Shown in pieces: positions 1-8,733 of a stretch of DNA of 64,000 nucleotides. Both the position numbers and the translations under genes were made by a program. Positions within the stretch are counted from its first letter, which is position 1. Each line of letters begins with the position of its first letter. The DNA is from Aeromonas jandaei. GTDB lineage: Bacteria > Pseudomonadota > Gammaproteobacteria > Enterobacterales > Aeromonadaceae. Location of the stretch: positions 1,511,001 through 1,575,000 of the forward strand of contig NZ_CP149571.1 in assembly GCF_037890695.1 (NCBI RefSeq). Direction: 5' to 3'. The notes under the pieces are model-generated. The model saw only the letters and a list, made by a program, of their open reading frames with translations, had not been told where the DNA came from and made no database searches.

Positions 1-447
1 CTGCTGCTCTTCCAGCGTGATGCGCAGATAGCCGAGGGTCTGGGCTCCGTCCTGGATCTCCTGCACGAACTGGATGCGTCCCTTGCCCTGCTCCGGCATC
101 GACTTGTTGTCGCTGCCGATGGGGAGCAGGCTCTCCAGCGGTACGGCCTGTTCCGACTGGGCGAGCGGGATGCCGCGTCCATCATAGAGGGTGACATCGA
201 GGATCTCCGGCTCGGTCGCCAGATCCCGTGCCAGTCGCTCCAGCTCGCTGCTGTTGTCCTCCTTGATCCAGCGCTTCATGTCGCGGGCGGCATAGGCGAC
301 CAGCGCCTGGGCGCGGTTGCGCGCTTCGCTGTGCAGGGCGGCCTGGCTCTCTCCCTGCATATGGAGTAGCACAACCAGTACCCAGCAGCCGAGCAGCAGG
401 CCGGCTACCAGACTGAGCACACGTTTGATGGGAAGATGACGCTGCAA
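1..447 (-). CDS. smp: Smp/YtjB (AhpA-like) membrane protein, 3' part cut by window edge
   Basis: The reading frame is open from about 447 to the window edge, so about 149 N-terminal residues are visible and the C-terminus is missing. It begins with a short basic segment followed by a hydrophobic helix (about residues 8-26, VLSLVAGLLLGCWVLVVLL), then a soluble region with the phrases DVTLYDGRGIPLA and GYLRITLEEQQ. These resemble the periplasmic part of E. coli Smp, which also lies divergently next to serB. No ATG fits the frame. I chose the TTG at 447 because TGAGGT lies about 6 bases upstream of it; an upstream start cannot be excluded. Function in the family is poorly defined (inner-membrane protein, linked to SerB only by position). 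Confidence 0.75.
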   Translation of the reverse strand, partial: MQRHLPIKRVLSLVAGLLLGCWVLVVLLHMQGESQAALHSEARNRAQALVAYAARDMKRWIKEDNSSELERLARDLATEPEILDVTLYDGRGIPLAQSEQAVPLESLLPIGSDNKSMPEQGKGRIQFVQEIQDGAQTLGYLRITLEEQQ

Positions 448-567
448 GCGCGAGACCTCATGCTGACCGGAAGTTGCGGGATCTTGGCGCTTGCCTGCGC
501 AAAAAGCAATACGCTACTCTGGGCCACTATTGTTAACCCCTTGATCACCATGGAAGGCGTATCGCTT

Positions 568-1578
568 ATGTTGTTGTCCCGGCTCCCCACCTCCTTATCC
601 GAATGGCCCGCCCACCTATTATCTTCTCCCTGGTGGCAGCTGACCCCGGATGCCCTGCAACCGACCGGGACGCCCCTTGCGGCTGGCTGGCTGGTGCTGT
701 TTGGCAAGGCGCTGGGGCCGGCCTCTCTGGAAGAGCTGGCGCCCTTGTTGGCTGAGCACGGGGTGGCGGCGACCCTCTATCCGGCGACCGAGGTAGCGGG
801 TTGCCCGTTGCTGCTGCTCGGTACCGACCGCTTCTCGCCCGAGCTGGTGGTCGCGCTCAAGGAGAGGGAGTGGGAGAGCGATCTCTGTCATTTGCCCGCG
901 CTGCCTACCCTGAGTGAGCCCGGCCTGCTGGTGATGGATATGGACTCCACCGCGATCCGCATCGAGTGCATCGACGAGATAGCGCGGCTGGCGGGGGTGG
1001 GCGATCAGGTGGCGGCGGTGACCGCGGCCGCCATGCAGGGCAAGCTGGAGTTTGCCGACAGTCTGCGCAATCGGGTGGCGCTGCTTGAGGGGGCGCCCGT
1101 CGCCATCCTCGATGAGGTGGCGGCATGGATGCCCTGGATGCCGGGCTTGCAGCTGATGGTCGATACCCTCAAACAGGCGGGGTGGCGTGTGGCAATCGCT
1201 TCCGGCGGTTTTACCCGCTTTGCCGGCCAGTTGCAGCGGGAGCTGGGGCTGGATGCCATCTTCGCCAACGAGCTGGCGGTGGAAGGGGGCCTGCTGACCG
1301 GCAAGGTGAGCGGGCGTATCGTCGATGCCAGCGTCAAAGCCGAGGTGTTGCAGCAGCTGGCGGCCGAGTATGCCATTGCGCCCTCCCAGACCGTGGCCAT
1401 CGGCGATGGTGCCAACGATCTCAAAATGATGGCGGTGGCGGGTCTTGGCATTGCCATCCATGCCAAGCCGCTGGTGCGGGCGCAGGCTGCCGCGACCCTC
1501 AATCATCATGATCTGGAGGGTGTGCTCTGCCTGCTCTCGGCGCGCGCCTGTAGCGAAAGGCGCTGGGATCGCCCCTGA
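568..1578 (+). CDS. serB: Phosphoserine phosphatase SerB
   Basis: Catalyses the last step of serine synthesis, phosphoserine to serine. The 336-residue protein has the HAD motif I sequence DMDSTAIRIECIDEIA, motif II in VAIASGGFT, and motif III/IV in VAIGDGANDLKMM, all in the order and spacing of SerB. An N-terminal regulatory-type domain of about 110 residues precedes the HAD domain, as in E. coli (322 aa). The frame is open further upstream to 436, but the ATG at 568 has GGAAGG 10 bases before it, and the upstream ATG at 550 has no such site. It diverges from smp, the same order as in Enterobacteriaceae and Vibrio. The next gene starts 28 bases downstream and may be cotranscribed. Confidence 0.95.
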   Translation: MLLSRLPTSLSEWPAHLLSSPWWQLTPDALQPTGTPLAAGWLVLFGKALGPASLEELAPLLAEHGVAATLYPATEVAGCPLLLLGTDRFSPELVVALKEREWESDLCHLPALPTLSEPGLLVMDMDSTAIRIECIDEIARLAGVGDQVAAVTAAAMQGKLEFADSLRNRVALLEGAPVAILDEVAAWMPWMPGLQLMVDTLKQAGWRVAIASGGFTRFAGQLQRELGLDAIFANELAVEGGLLTGKVSGRIVDASVKAEVLQQLAAEYAIAPSQTVAIGDGANDLKMMAVAGLGIAIHAKPLVRAQAAATLNHHDLEGVLCLLSARACSERRWDRP

Positions 1579-1606
1579 TATTGTTTCATGGAGGAAACCA
1601 ATCGAA

Positions 1607-2512
1607 ATGGAATTGTTGCAGAAATCACTCTTTGTACCCTGTGGCGAGCATCAACTGCACGTCCGCCATATCAAGCCGGGGGCGGCCGTTCATGGTGAAC
1701 CCATCCTGATGGTGCACGGCGCCATCGAGAACGGTCGCATCTTCTATACCGAGTCGGGCAAGGGATTGGCCTGCTTTCTGGCTCGCCACGGTTTTCAGGT
1801 CTATGTCGCAGATCTGCGCGGGCGCGGGCTCAGTACCCCCGCCATCGCCGAGCAGGCGGAGCACGGTCAGCATGAACTCATCACCGAGGATCTGCCCGCT
1901 CTGCACCGCTGGATTGCCGCGCGCCACCACGGCTTCAAGGTGCACTGGGTGGCTCACTCCTGGGGCGGCGTCATCATGGCCTCCACGCTGGTGCGCTTTC
2001 CCGAACTGGCGGAGCAGGTGGCCAGCCTGCTCTTCTTCGGTACCAAGCGCGGGGTGTCGGTGCAAAATCCCGAGCGCTGGTTGAAGGTGGATCTAATCTG
2101 GAACCGGCTGGCCCCCTGGCTGGCACGTCGCCGTGGTTTTCTGGCCGCCCGGGATCTCAAGATTGGTGCCGATGACGAGCCGCTGCGCTACCTGCAGGAG
2201 ACCATCCCCTGGGTCAAGTGCGGCCCCTGGCAGGATCCGCACGACGGTTTTGCCTATGATGAGGCAGCAGCCCAGGTCAACTGGCCGCCGCTCTGGATGA
2301 TCTCGGCCAAGGCGGACAAGGTGCTGGGCCACCCCACCGACGTGCGCCGTTTCAGCGACGAGATGGGCTCAAAGACCCGTCATACCCGGCTTGGCCGGGA
2401 CAATGGCAACCGGCTCGATTACGACCATATCAATATGCTGACCGCGCCGCAGGCGCAGGAGGATCACTTCCCCCGGATCCTCGACTGGCTGCTGGATCCG
2501 CAGGCCGCGTGA
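1607..2512 (+). CDS. Alpha/beta hydrolase
   Basis: A 301-residue soluble protein with the alpha/beta hydrolase fold. Visible features are the oxyanion-region phrase MVHGAIENGRIF near residue 35, the nucleophile elbow VAHSWGGV (Ser in an AHSWGG context, about residue 119), a late Asp in MISAKADKVLG and a C-terminal His in DYDHINMLTA that could complete a catalytic triad. The substrate cannot be read from sequence; lipase, esterase or polyhydroxyalkanoate-type activities are all possible. The ATG at 1607 is preceded by GGAGG at 1590-1594; the longer open frame upstream overlaps serB and is unlikely to be translated. It follows serB closely and ends at a strong terminator. Confidence 0.75.
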   Translation: MELLQKSLFVPCGEHQLHVRHIKPGAAVHGEPILMVHGAIENGRIFYTESGKGLACFLARHGFQVYVADLRGRGLSTPAIAEQAEHGQHELITEDLPALHRWIAARHHGFKVHWVAHSWGGVIMASTLVRFPELAEQVASLLFFGTKRGVSVQNPERWLKVDLIWNRLAPWLARRRGFLAARDLKIGADDEPLRYLQETIPWVKCGPWQDPHDGFAYDEAAAQVNWPPLWMISAKADKVLGHPTDVRRFSDEMGSKTRHTRLGRDNGNRLDYDHINMLTAPQAQEDHFPRILDWLLDPQAA

Positions 2513-2513
2513 T

Positions 2514-2546
2514 AAAAAAACAGGGCGCATGATGCGCCCTGTTTCT
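2514..2546. terminator. Bidirectional terminator between hydrolase and PilZ gene
   Basis: A GC-rich inverted repeat (CAGGGCGC ... GCGCCCTG, 2521-2541) is flanked by an A-run on the left and a T-rich run on the right, so it can serve both the plus-strand hydrolase and the minus-strand PilZ gene, which converge here. Confidence 0.8.
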
Positions 2547-2557
2547 TGTGGCCGGGA

Positions 2558-4939
2558 TCAGTTGAGTGGCTGCGTGATGCCGAGGCGGAACAGGGTCGCC
2601 TGGGTGGTGTCGGTCAGCTCGCCGACCCCGACGACGCTCCAGAGCTCCTCCTCCAGCTTTTTCGCCTTGTGAATGGCAAATTTGGCGATGTAATCCAGCT
2701 CGTTGGCAATGAAGTTGGTGTCGGGGCGCCCGGTGCGGGAGACGCCGACCAGCACCGAGTAGAACTCCCCTTCCTGTAGTGCCAGCTCGATAAACTGGCG
2801 TTTCTCCTTCACGCCGGTGAACTCGCTGGCGAGACGGCTGCGGAAGATGGGCAGGCCCGCTCTGGTCTGGATGCTGGCGATGTAGACCTCCTCCTCCTTC
2901 GGCTTGTCCTCCCGCTCTATGCTGCGCAGCGGCGTCATAAGCAGCTCCTTGAGCAGCTCTCCCTGAAACAGCGGATAGAGGTTCTCCTGCTCCGGCAGCT
3001 CGGCGCAGGCGGTGAGCAGCCGTTGCAGGCTGCGCGGCTTGAGCGACTTGCCGATGGAGGCGGGTTTGGGGGCCCCCTTCAGCTTGTTGATGTAGACCGG
3101 CGAGTTGAACAGGTGGTGGGTGTAGATGTTGCGCAGGGCGCGGGCCAGCCCGCGGTAACGGCGCTGCTCCTGCGCCGCCTTGAGCTTGTTCTGGTTGCTC
3201 TCGATGAGCAGGCTGAAGAACTGGCGACCGGTGTGGCGATCGGAATCCCCCTCGATGCAGAGATGCAGCACGGTGCGGGTCATGTTGAGACTGACCAGCC
3301 GATAGGAGAGATGCTGCAAATCCATGCTCTTGGAGAGCTCCTGCAAGCGGGGCAGGGCAATGGTCACCACATCGTTCTTTTCGCCAACAAACGCCTCTTC
3401 CAGCTCGATCTGCAAGCCATGGGCCGAGATGTCGCGGGTCCAGCCCAGCCAGGACTTGCCGTTGTGGTGGATGGCGACCGCCGTCTTGTGGATGTAGCGC
3501 AGCTCCTTGCGCAGCTGGACATAGTGCAGGGTCTCGATCTCGAAGGGGGCAACCCCCTGCTCGTGGCCAAAACGCTGCAACTCGTTGGCGTTGCTGCCAG
3601 GTTCCCCCTCCTGATAGAACTCTTCGCGCTGGGACTCCTGACTGATCTCCTGCAGCAGGCCGCAATAGCCGATCTGCTTGAGGCGCTCGAGCAGCAGTAT
3701 GTCCTGCAACTGCGGGTTTTCGAGCCCCTGCAGCTGGCCAACGTCCGCTTCGAGCAGTTCGCACGCCTCCAGCGTGAACTTGTAGACGCGCCAGCTGGGG
3801 CGACGTGAGCCCACTTGGAAGAAGAGGGCTGTCAGGCCGCTCTGGCGCAGCTCCTCGGCAGTTGCCGAGAAGAAGTAGATATGGCTGCGCACCGTGTGGG
3901 TGAAGCAGTAAATAAGGGTTTCGCTGGTGGCACCGGGGGCGGGGCAGAGTCGCTTCATCCGCTCGGCACTGAATAGCCCCGCCAGCGCATCGCGGTTCTT
4001 CTCGTCACGCCAGTACTCCAGCAGATGCTGGTTGTTCTCGGTACGCAGCGCTATCTCGAGGCAGGGGCTGTCGCCGGTCCCGAAGAAGAGCGGCATGCCG
4101 GTCATGCGTGGCAGGTAGAACTGCTCGTACCCCTTGATGATGGCGGCAGAGAGCAGGTAGTCGACGCTGACCCGGTAACGCACCTTGTTGACTTCGATGA
4201 ACTCTTTCAAAAAAGCGTCAAAGGCGGGTTGCTCGCCAGTGCGTACCAGTCGCAGCCAGAATTTCCCCTCTTTGCTCTCTTCCCCGAGGATCTGGTAGTT
4301 GACCGGTTGGTGCAGTACCGGGTTGGGGTTGTCGCGCTCCAGCCCGGTGAAGAAGACCTCGACCTGAGCGCCGGTATGGTAACTGGGCAGATAGGGCACC
4401 GAGATGCGCATCCCACCGAGGGAGAGATCGGAACTCTTGGCAAACAGCTTTTCACCATCCGGCAGCTTGAGCAGCACTGGCGAGCTGAAGTGCATCCGCT
4501 CCTGACGGCGGCCGTAATAGCTGGCGAAGGCGATGGTGTTGACATCGTATTGCCTGAACGGACTGGCCGGCGGGGTGAGGTGGCCATCGACGCGAGCGTG
4601 GTGCTGCTGTTTTTGCCACTGTTGCAGAGCCTCGTTGACTCCTATGGTATAGGCGTCACGGTAGAGATAGCACTGGGACTGGAACAGGTTGATTGCCTCG
4701 GCCGGCATGAAGTGGGTAATGCCGTCGAATTCATGGATCAGACACTCATCTGCCAGCTCATCGCGCATGTCGATGACCCTGCGGCACGGAGAGCATTTGC
4801 GTTTTAGCTCCATTTTGAGCAGAAAACGGCTGTTGCTGTTCTCTTCCTGGGTCATGCGGTTGAAGATCTCCTCGAAATCTTTCTCCCGCAACAAGGGGAC
4901 AAGTTGTTCAATCAGATATTGTTGGTGTTCTGAATCCAT
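2558..4939 (-). CDS. Large PilZ-domain protein with two PilZ motifs
   Basis: A 793-residue cytoplasmic protein, probably a cyclic di-GMP effector. Two complete PilZ binding signatures are visible: RRQER (residues 144-148) followed by DLSLGG (171-176), and RKELR (477-481) followed by DISAHG (503-508). Both fit RxxxR...D/NxSxxG. No membrane segment or enzymatic domain is evident; the remainder is mixed alpha/beta and unassigned. The ATG at 4939 has AGGAAC 4-5 bases upstream; the frame extends 19 codons further without a better site. From memory, the same neighbour (between serB and radA) occurs in Vibrio cholerae as one of its Plz proteins, probably PlzC, but I am not certain of that name. It diverges from radA. 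Confidence 0.85.
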   Translation of the reverse strand: MDSEHQQYLIEQLVPLLREKDFEEIFNRMTQEENSNSRFLLKMELKRKCSPCRRVIDMRDELADECLIHEFDGITHFMPAEAINLFQSQCYLYRDAYTIGVNEALQQWQKQQHHARVDGHLTPPASPFRQYDVNTIAFASYYGRRQERMHFSSPVLLKLPDGEKLFAKSSDLSLGGMRISVPYLPSYHTGAQVEVFFTGLERDNPNPVLHQPVNYQILGEESKEGKFWLRLVRTGEQPAFDAFLKEFIEVNKVRYRVSVDYLLSAAIIKGYEQFYLPRMTGMPLFFGTGDSPCLEIALRTENNQHLLEYWRDEKNRDALAGLFSAERMKRLCPAPGATSETLIYCFTHTVRSHIYFFSATAEELRQSGLTALFFQVGSRRPSWRVYKFTLEACELLEADVGQLQGLENPQLQDILLLERLKQIGYCGLLQEISQESQREEFYQEGEPGSNANELQRFGHEQGVAPFEIETLHYVQLRKELRYIHKTAVAIHHNGKSWLGWTRDISAHGLQIELEEAFVGEKNDVVTIALPRLQELSKSMDLQHLSYRLVSLNMTRTVLHLCIEGDSDRHTGRQFFSLLIESNQNKLKAAQEQRRYRGLARALRNIYTHHLFNSPVYINKLKGAPKPASIGKSLKPRSLQRLLTACAELPEQENLYPLFQGELLKELLMTPLRSIEREDKPKEEEVYIASIQTRAGLPIFRSRLASEFTGVKEKRQFIELALQEGEFYSVLVGVSRTGRPDTNFIANELDYIAKFAIHKAKKLEEELWSVVGVGELTDTTQATLFRLGITQPLN

Positions 4940-5039
4940 GTGTTCCTGCCACGGAAAGTCACTTTTCCGATTCTGGGTTTGATCTGTCGGTCGCAAACAA
5001 GTATATCAAGCAGGAATTCATCCTGTCCCCGAGTTATCA

Positions 5040-6407
5040 ATGGCCAAAAATAAAACTGCTTATGTTTGTTCCGAATGTGGTGCCGACTTCACACGCTGGC
5101 AGGGTCAGTGCAGTGAGTGCAAGGAGTGGAACACCATTACCGAGGTGCGCCTCGGGTCGGTGACTCCTGTCGGCAAGAGTGCCCGCTATACCGGTTATGC
5201 CGGTGCAATTGGCAGTCAGGTGCAGACACTGGCAGAGATAGCTACCACCGAGATCCCCCGTTTCTCCTCCGGCTTCAAGGAGCTGGATCGGGTACTTGGT
5301 GGCGGCGTGGTGCCGGGCTCTGCCATCCTTATCGGCGGCAACCCGGGGGCAGGCAAGTCGACCCTGCTGCTGCAGACTATGTGTGGTCTGGCAGAGCGGA
5401 TGAAAACCCTCTATGTCACCGGTGAGGAGTCGCTCCAGCAGGTGGCGATGCGCGCCAATCGGCTCGGATTGCCTACCGACAAGTTGCGGATGCTGTCGGA
5501 GACCAGCGTCGAGCAGATCTGCCTGATTGCCCAGCAGGAGCAGCCGCAGATCATGGTTATCGACTCCATTCAGGTGATGCATGTGGCTGATGTGCAGTCG
5601 GCGCCCGGTTCCGTCTCGCAGGTGCGCGAGGCCGCAGCGCTGCTCACTCGCTATGCTAAGCAGAACCACGTGGCCATCTTCATGGTGGGCCATGTGACCA
5701 AGGATGGTACGCTGGCCGGCCCCAAGGTGCTGGAACACTGTATCGACTGCTCCGTGCTGCTCGACGGTGGCCATGACTCCCGTTTTCGTACCCTGCGCTC
5801 CCACAAGAACCGTTTCGGGGCGGTCAACGAGCTTGGCGTCTTTGCCATGACCGGGCAGGGAATGCGGGAGGTCAGCAATCCCTCTGCCATTTTCCTTAGC
5901 AGGGGAGAGGAGCAGGCTCCCGGCTCCATCGTGATGGTGATCTGGGAGGGCACCCGACCGCTGCTGGTGGAGCTGCAGGCGCTGGTGGATTACTCCCAGC
6001 TCTCCAATCCGCGCCGGGTGGCGGTGGGGATGGATCACAACCGGCTCGCTATGCTGCTGGCTGTATTGCACCGCCACGGTGGTCTGCAGATGGCGGATCA
6101 GGATGTCTTCATCAACGTGGTTGGCGGGGTCAAGGTGGAAGAGACCAGTGCTGACCTGGCGCTGCTGCTGGCCATGGTCTCCAGCTTCCGTGATCAGTCA
6201 CTGCCCAAGGATCTGGTGGTGTTTGGCGAGGTCGGCCTCTCCGGCGAAATTCGCCCGGTGCCGTCCGGTCAGGAGCGACTGCAAGAGGCGGCCAAGCATG
6301 GTTTCCGTCGCGCCATCGTGCCGCACGCCAACGCCCCCAAGCACCCAATCGAAGGGATGGAAGTAGTACCGGTCAAGAAGTTGTCTGATGCGCTCGAGGC
6401 GCTGTAA
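5040..6407 (+). CDS. radA: DNA repair protein RadA (Sms)
   Basis: A DnaB-like recombination helicase that extends branched intermediates in homologous recombination. The 455-residue protein has a four-Cys zinc finger (C10, C13, C24, C27), a Walker A motif GGNPGAGKST (residues 99-108), the RadA-specific KNRFG motif (256-260), and a C-terminal Lon-like domain with the phrases VGGVKVEETSADLALLLA and FGEVGLSGEIRPV. Length matches E. coli RadA (460). The ATG at 5040 gives the canonical MAKNKTAYVCSECG start; its ribosome binding site is weak (GAG). It is divergent from the large PilZ gene with only 100 bp between start codons, so their promoters must overlap. Confidence 0.96.
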   Translation: MAKNKTAYVCSECGADFTRWQGQCSECKEWNTITEVRLGSVTPVGKSARYTGYAGAIGSQVQTLAEIATTEIPRFSSGFKELDRVLGGGVVPGSAILIGGNPGAGKSTLLLQTMCGLAERMKTLYVTGEESLQQVAMRANRLGLPTDKLRMLSETSVEQICLIAQQEQPQIMVIDSIQVMHVADVQSAPGSVSQVREAAALLTRYAKQNHVAIFMVGHVTKDGTLAGPKVLEHCIDCSVLLDGGHDSRFRTLRSHKNRFGAVNELGVFAMTGQGMREVSNPSAIFLSRGEEQAPGSIVMVIWEGTRPLLVELQALVDYSQLSNPRRVAVGMDHNRLAMLLAVLHRHGGLQMADQDVFINVVGGVKVEETSADLALLLAMVSSFRDQSLPKDLVVFGEVGLSGEIRPVPSGQERLQEAAKHGFRRAIVPHANAPKHPIEGMEVVPVKKLSDALEAL

Positions 6408-6445
6408 TCCGGTGCAGCTAAAAGACTATGTCTTGGGATGAACGA

Positions 6446-6478
6446 AAATAAGAAGAGCGCCAAGGCGCTCTTCTTAAT
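6446..6478. terminator. Bidirectional terminator after radA
   Basis: A perfect 12-base stem (AAGAAGAGCGCC, two-base loop, GGCGCTCTTCTT; 6450-6475) lies between the convergent ends of radA and the small PilZ gene, with A-rich sequence on one side and TTAATTA on the other. Confidence 0.75.
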
Positions 6479-6505
6479 TACGGGATTACGGGGAAATATG
6501 GAACG

Positions 6506-6886
6506 TCAGGGCTGGCTGTGTTCCAGATGCTCGCTCAGCAGCTGCTCCAGCTCTCGGTGCAGCAGCTCCTCATCGCCCACATTGAGTTCGATCATCCGCC
6601 TCAGGTGAGTGGCGCTGTCGATGTCGATGTGATGGCAGTAGAAGCCCAGCTTCTTGCTGGCCTCATGGTTCAGCTCTACCTGCATCTTGATCTCGATGTC
6701 ACTGCCGCTCAGGACAAAGCTCAGCTGGTACTCTTTGTTCTCATTGCTCACCCAGTCGTCAGGCCGGATTAGCAGCGCACCCTGCAGGGAAATATCGACA
6801 AGCTGAGTGCGCCACTTGCGTTCCCCCTGCGTGAGTTCAGCCATGGTCAAGTAGAGGATCCGTGCAAAACGGCGGCGCTCAGACAT
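6506..6886 (-). CDS. Small single-domain PilZ protein
   Basis: A 126-residue protein consisting of one PilZ domain, a presumed cyclic di-GMP receptor. The N-terminal MSERRRFARIL carries the RxxxR element (RRFAR), and DISLQG (about residues 30-35) supplies the DxSxxG element. The C-terminus is an acidic/Glu-rich helix (HRELEQLLSEHLE). Two ATGs lie six bases apart; the inner one at 6886 is preferred because AAGGAG is six bases from it but abuts the outer one. It lies 101 bp downstream of rsd on the same strand. The gene is the second PilZ gene next to radA. No output partner can be inferred. Confidence 0.85.
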   Translation of the reverse strand: MSERRRFARILYLTMAELTQGERKWRTQLVDISLQGALLIRPDDWVSNENKEYQLSFVLSGSDIEIKMQVELNHEASKKLGFYCHHIDIDSATHLRRMIELNVGDEELLHRELEQLLSEHLEHSQP

Positions 6887-6987
6887 GCTCATCTCCTTGT
6901 ATGCAATCAGTGTGGACCCGATGGTCATTGCTTTGAGTGTAATCCACCTTGACTGCCCGTATCTTGAACTTGCTCCGAAAATGGCGT

Positions 6988-7470
6988 TCAAGCCTGTTGT
7001 GCACTAAGGGATTCCACCACATGGAGTGCCTTGACCAGACGATCTTCCTGTTTGAAGCGCTCCTCCAGCACCGGTCCCAGTTCATTGAGGTCATCATCGA
7101 GCAGCAGCAGTTGGGCTTCATCGGCCTCGCTGTACTTGTCGTTGAACTCGAGAGCCAGTTCGGTGCTGGTACGGATATGGGGATAGATGCGCTTGGCGAG
7201 CTCCAGCGTTTCGCCGCTGGCCTGCTCGAAGGCGGTGACCACGTGATTGTAGATTTCGAAGTGGCCTGCGCTGACGTAGTCGACCAGTCTGTCACAGAAG
7301 TGCTGCAGCTCTTCGGGTTTGGGCAGGCATCGCTGTTTGGTTCGGGCCGGAGTAAGGCCAGCCAGCCGCATGTATTCGACCAGCAGGGCTTGCCGTGCAT
7401 CCAGCCAGTCGTCGATAGCCTTGTGTTTTCCTGCCAGCGCCTGTTTGGTCTGTTCCAGTTTCGTCAACAT
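6988..7470 (-). CDS. rsd: Regulator of sigma D (Rsd), anti-sigma-70 factor
   Basis: Binds sigma-70 region 4 and helps sigma switching in stationary phase. The 160-residue all-helical protein matches the Rsd/AlgQ family: WLDARQALLVEYMRLAGL near the N-terminus, then FCDRLVDYVSAGHFEIYNHV, the family hallmark. E. coli Rsd is 158 residues. The ATG at 7470 follows GGAGGG with a short spacer; the frame continues upstream without a better site. Its target, rpoD, is also in this window. Divergent from hupA across 330 bp. A TCCCTA-TAAC-TAGGGA palindrome (7534-7549) lies about 65 bases upstream of the start and may overlap the promoter. Confidence 0.9.
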   Translation of the reverse strand: MLTKLEQTKQALAGKHKAIDDWLDARQALLVEYMRLAGLTPARTKQRCLPKPEELQHFCDRLVDYVSAGHFEIYNHVVTAFEQASGETLELAKRIYPHIRTSTELALEFNDKYSEADEAQLLLLDDDLNELGPVLEERFKQEDRLVKALHVVESLSAQQA

Positions 7471-7800
7471 AATCCCTCCATGGGGCAAGGCCGGGCGATT
7501 GATGGGGCTTCCTAGCCGTTTGAACAGTGACACTCCCTATAACTAGGGAAAATCTGACCAAGCGTCAATAGGCTTGCCGGGATATTGTTAAGTGGTATTG
7601 AGGTGGGTGTCAAATTGAGCTTGTTGAAGGATGAGAGGCCGGTTGGTTCAGGGTTTTTCAGGGCTGGAATGTGACTTTTTCCGCAGATCTTGATGAAAAC
7701 CCCAGCGTTTGACGCCCCCTGCTCGATAAAGCCTTTGCTTGAGCGTTTTTTTTTGCATAGAGTGACCCAGCGCTAAATGCCCGATCATAAAGGAAATGTT
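7471..7800. other. Intergenic region rsd/hupA
   Basis: 330 bp between divergent genes. It holds the rsd upstream region with the 6-4-6 palindrome TCCCTA-N4-TAGGGA at 7534-7549, and the candidate hupA promoter at 7735-7763. I see no additional ORF with a ribosome binding site. Confidence 0.6.
7735..7763 (+). promoter_or_regulatory. Candidate sigma-70 promoter of hupA
   Basis: TTGCTT (7735-7740) and TAGAGT (7758-7763) separated by 17 bases that include an eight- to nine-T run; this places transcription start about 30 bases before the hupA ATG. Read by eye only. Confidence 0.45.
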
Positions 7801-8073
7801 ATGAACAAAGCTCAACTTGTCGATGCGATTGCCGCCAAAGCAGATCTGAGCAAAGCTCAGGCCAAAGTGGCTCTGGAAGAGATCATCAATGGTATTACCC
7901 AGAGCTTGAAAGAAGGTGATGCTGTGCAGCTGGTCGGTTTTGGCACCTTCAAGGTCACCCACCGCGCAGGCCGCACTGGCCGTAACCCGCAAACTGGTAA
8001 AGAGATCCAGATTGCTGCAGCCAACGTGCCTTCATTCGTGGCTGGCAAGGCTCTGAAAGACGCCGTCAAGTAA
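7801..8073 (+). CDS. hupA: DNA-binding protein HU-alpha
   Basis: Nucleoid-associated, architectural DNA-bending protein. The 90-residue sequence is a complete [20 protein letters not shown] at the start, the core [11 protein letters not shown], and the DNA-binding arm [17 protein letters not shown] with the intercalating Pro in RNPQTG. The ATG at 7801 follows AAAGGAAA by about 6 bases; the eight upstream codons in the frame are non-coding. The sequence is closer to HupA than to HupB in its N-terminus, but the assignment to alpha rests on general resemblance. A strong terminator follows. Confidence 0.93.
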   Translation: MNKAQLVDAIAAKADLSKAQAKVALEEIINGITQSLKEGDAVQLVGFGTFKVTHRAGRTGRNPQTGKEIQIAAANVPSFVAGKALKDAVK

Positions 8074-8093
8074 GTCTTAAAGTCTGTTTTGTC

Positions 8094-8128
8094 CAATGCC
8101 AGTCAGCTTGCTGACTGGCATTGTTTTT
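8094..8128 (+). terminator. hupA terminator
   Basis: Perfect 14-base inverted repeat (CAATGCCAGTCAGC / GCTGACTGGCATTG) followed by TTTTTAT. Confidence 0.9.
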
Positions 8129-8186
8129 ATTGGGGCTTTCGGTTTTACCCTTCCCTACCTTGGTTTTCGCAAGCGCACTCTGCGCA

Positions 8187-8633
8187 TCAGGCCGTCTGCT
8201 GCGCGGTCGCTGGCAATGGCCAGATCTGCTCGTAGGCCCAGGTAAAGAGAATGATGTAGACGAGGTAGAAGGCGACGAAGCCGAGATCCAGCAGTAGCGC
8301 TTCCCATAACCCCAGATCGAGCCAGAACATGACGCAGGGGAGGGAGAGCATCATAAAGCTCGCTTCGTAGCCAAACGCATGCAGGAAGCGATCAAGAGGG
8401 CGCTTGTTGGTGCGCCCGCACAGAGTCAGTAGCGCCTTGTCAAACAGCAGGTTCCAGCCATAGGTCCATGCAGTGGCGACGATGGAGAAGAAGATCGCCA
8501 GTGAACCGACCTCGGCGACACCCTGGCCAAACAGCTGGCTGATAAGCGGGGCAACCATGGCCAGACCAATGCCTTCATAGAGAACCAGATAGCGGAGCCG
8601 ATCCGAAGTGGTGCGCAGATGGGTACTACTCAT
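8187..8633 (-). CDS. PACE family (AceI-like) biocide efflux protein
   Basis: A 148-residue inner-membrane protein with four predicted helices arranged as two tandem bacterial transmembrane pair (BTP) units. Each unit has the family pattern: RLRYLVLYEGIGL in the first and RFLHAFGYEASFML in the second. The membrane Glu in YEG (E20) matches the essential acidic residue of AceI. Known family members export chlorhexidine, acriflavine and, physiologically, short polyamines. The ATG at 8633 is preceded by AGGAGG about 9 bases upstream. No linked LysR regulator is present, unlike aceI in Acinetobacter. Substrate is inferred from family only. Confidence 0.85.
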   Translation of the reverse strand: MSSTHLRTTSDRLRYLVLYEGIGLAMVAPLISQLFGQGVAEVGSLAIFFSIVATAWTYGWNLLFDKALLTLCGRTNKRPLDRFLHAFGYEASFMMLSLPCVMFWLDLGLWEALLLDLGFVAFYLVYIILFTWAYEQIWPLPATAQQTA

Positions 8634-8733
8634 GGGTGATGTGCCTCCTGTGGGAGGCGCATTCTAATGAGACGCTGGCCAAAAATGAAGCAGTTTGTCG
8701 CTGACCAGCAGCAGTGTGGCGCGTTTCCCGCCC

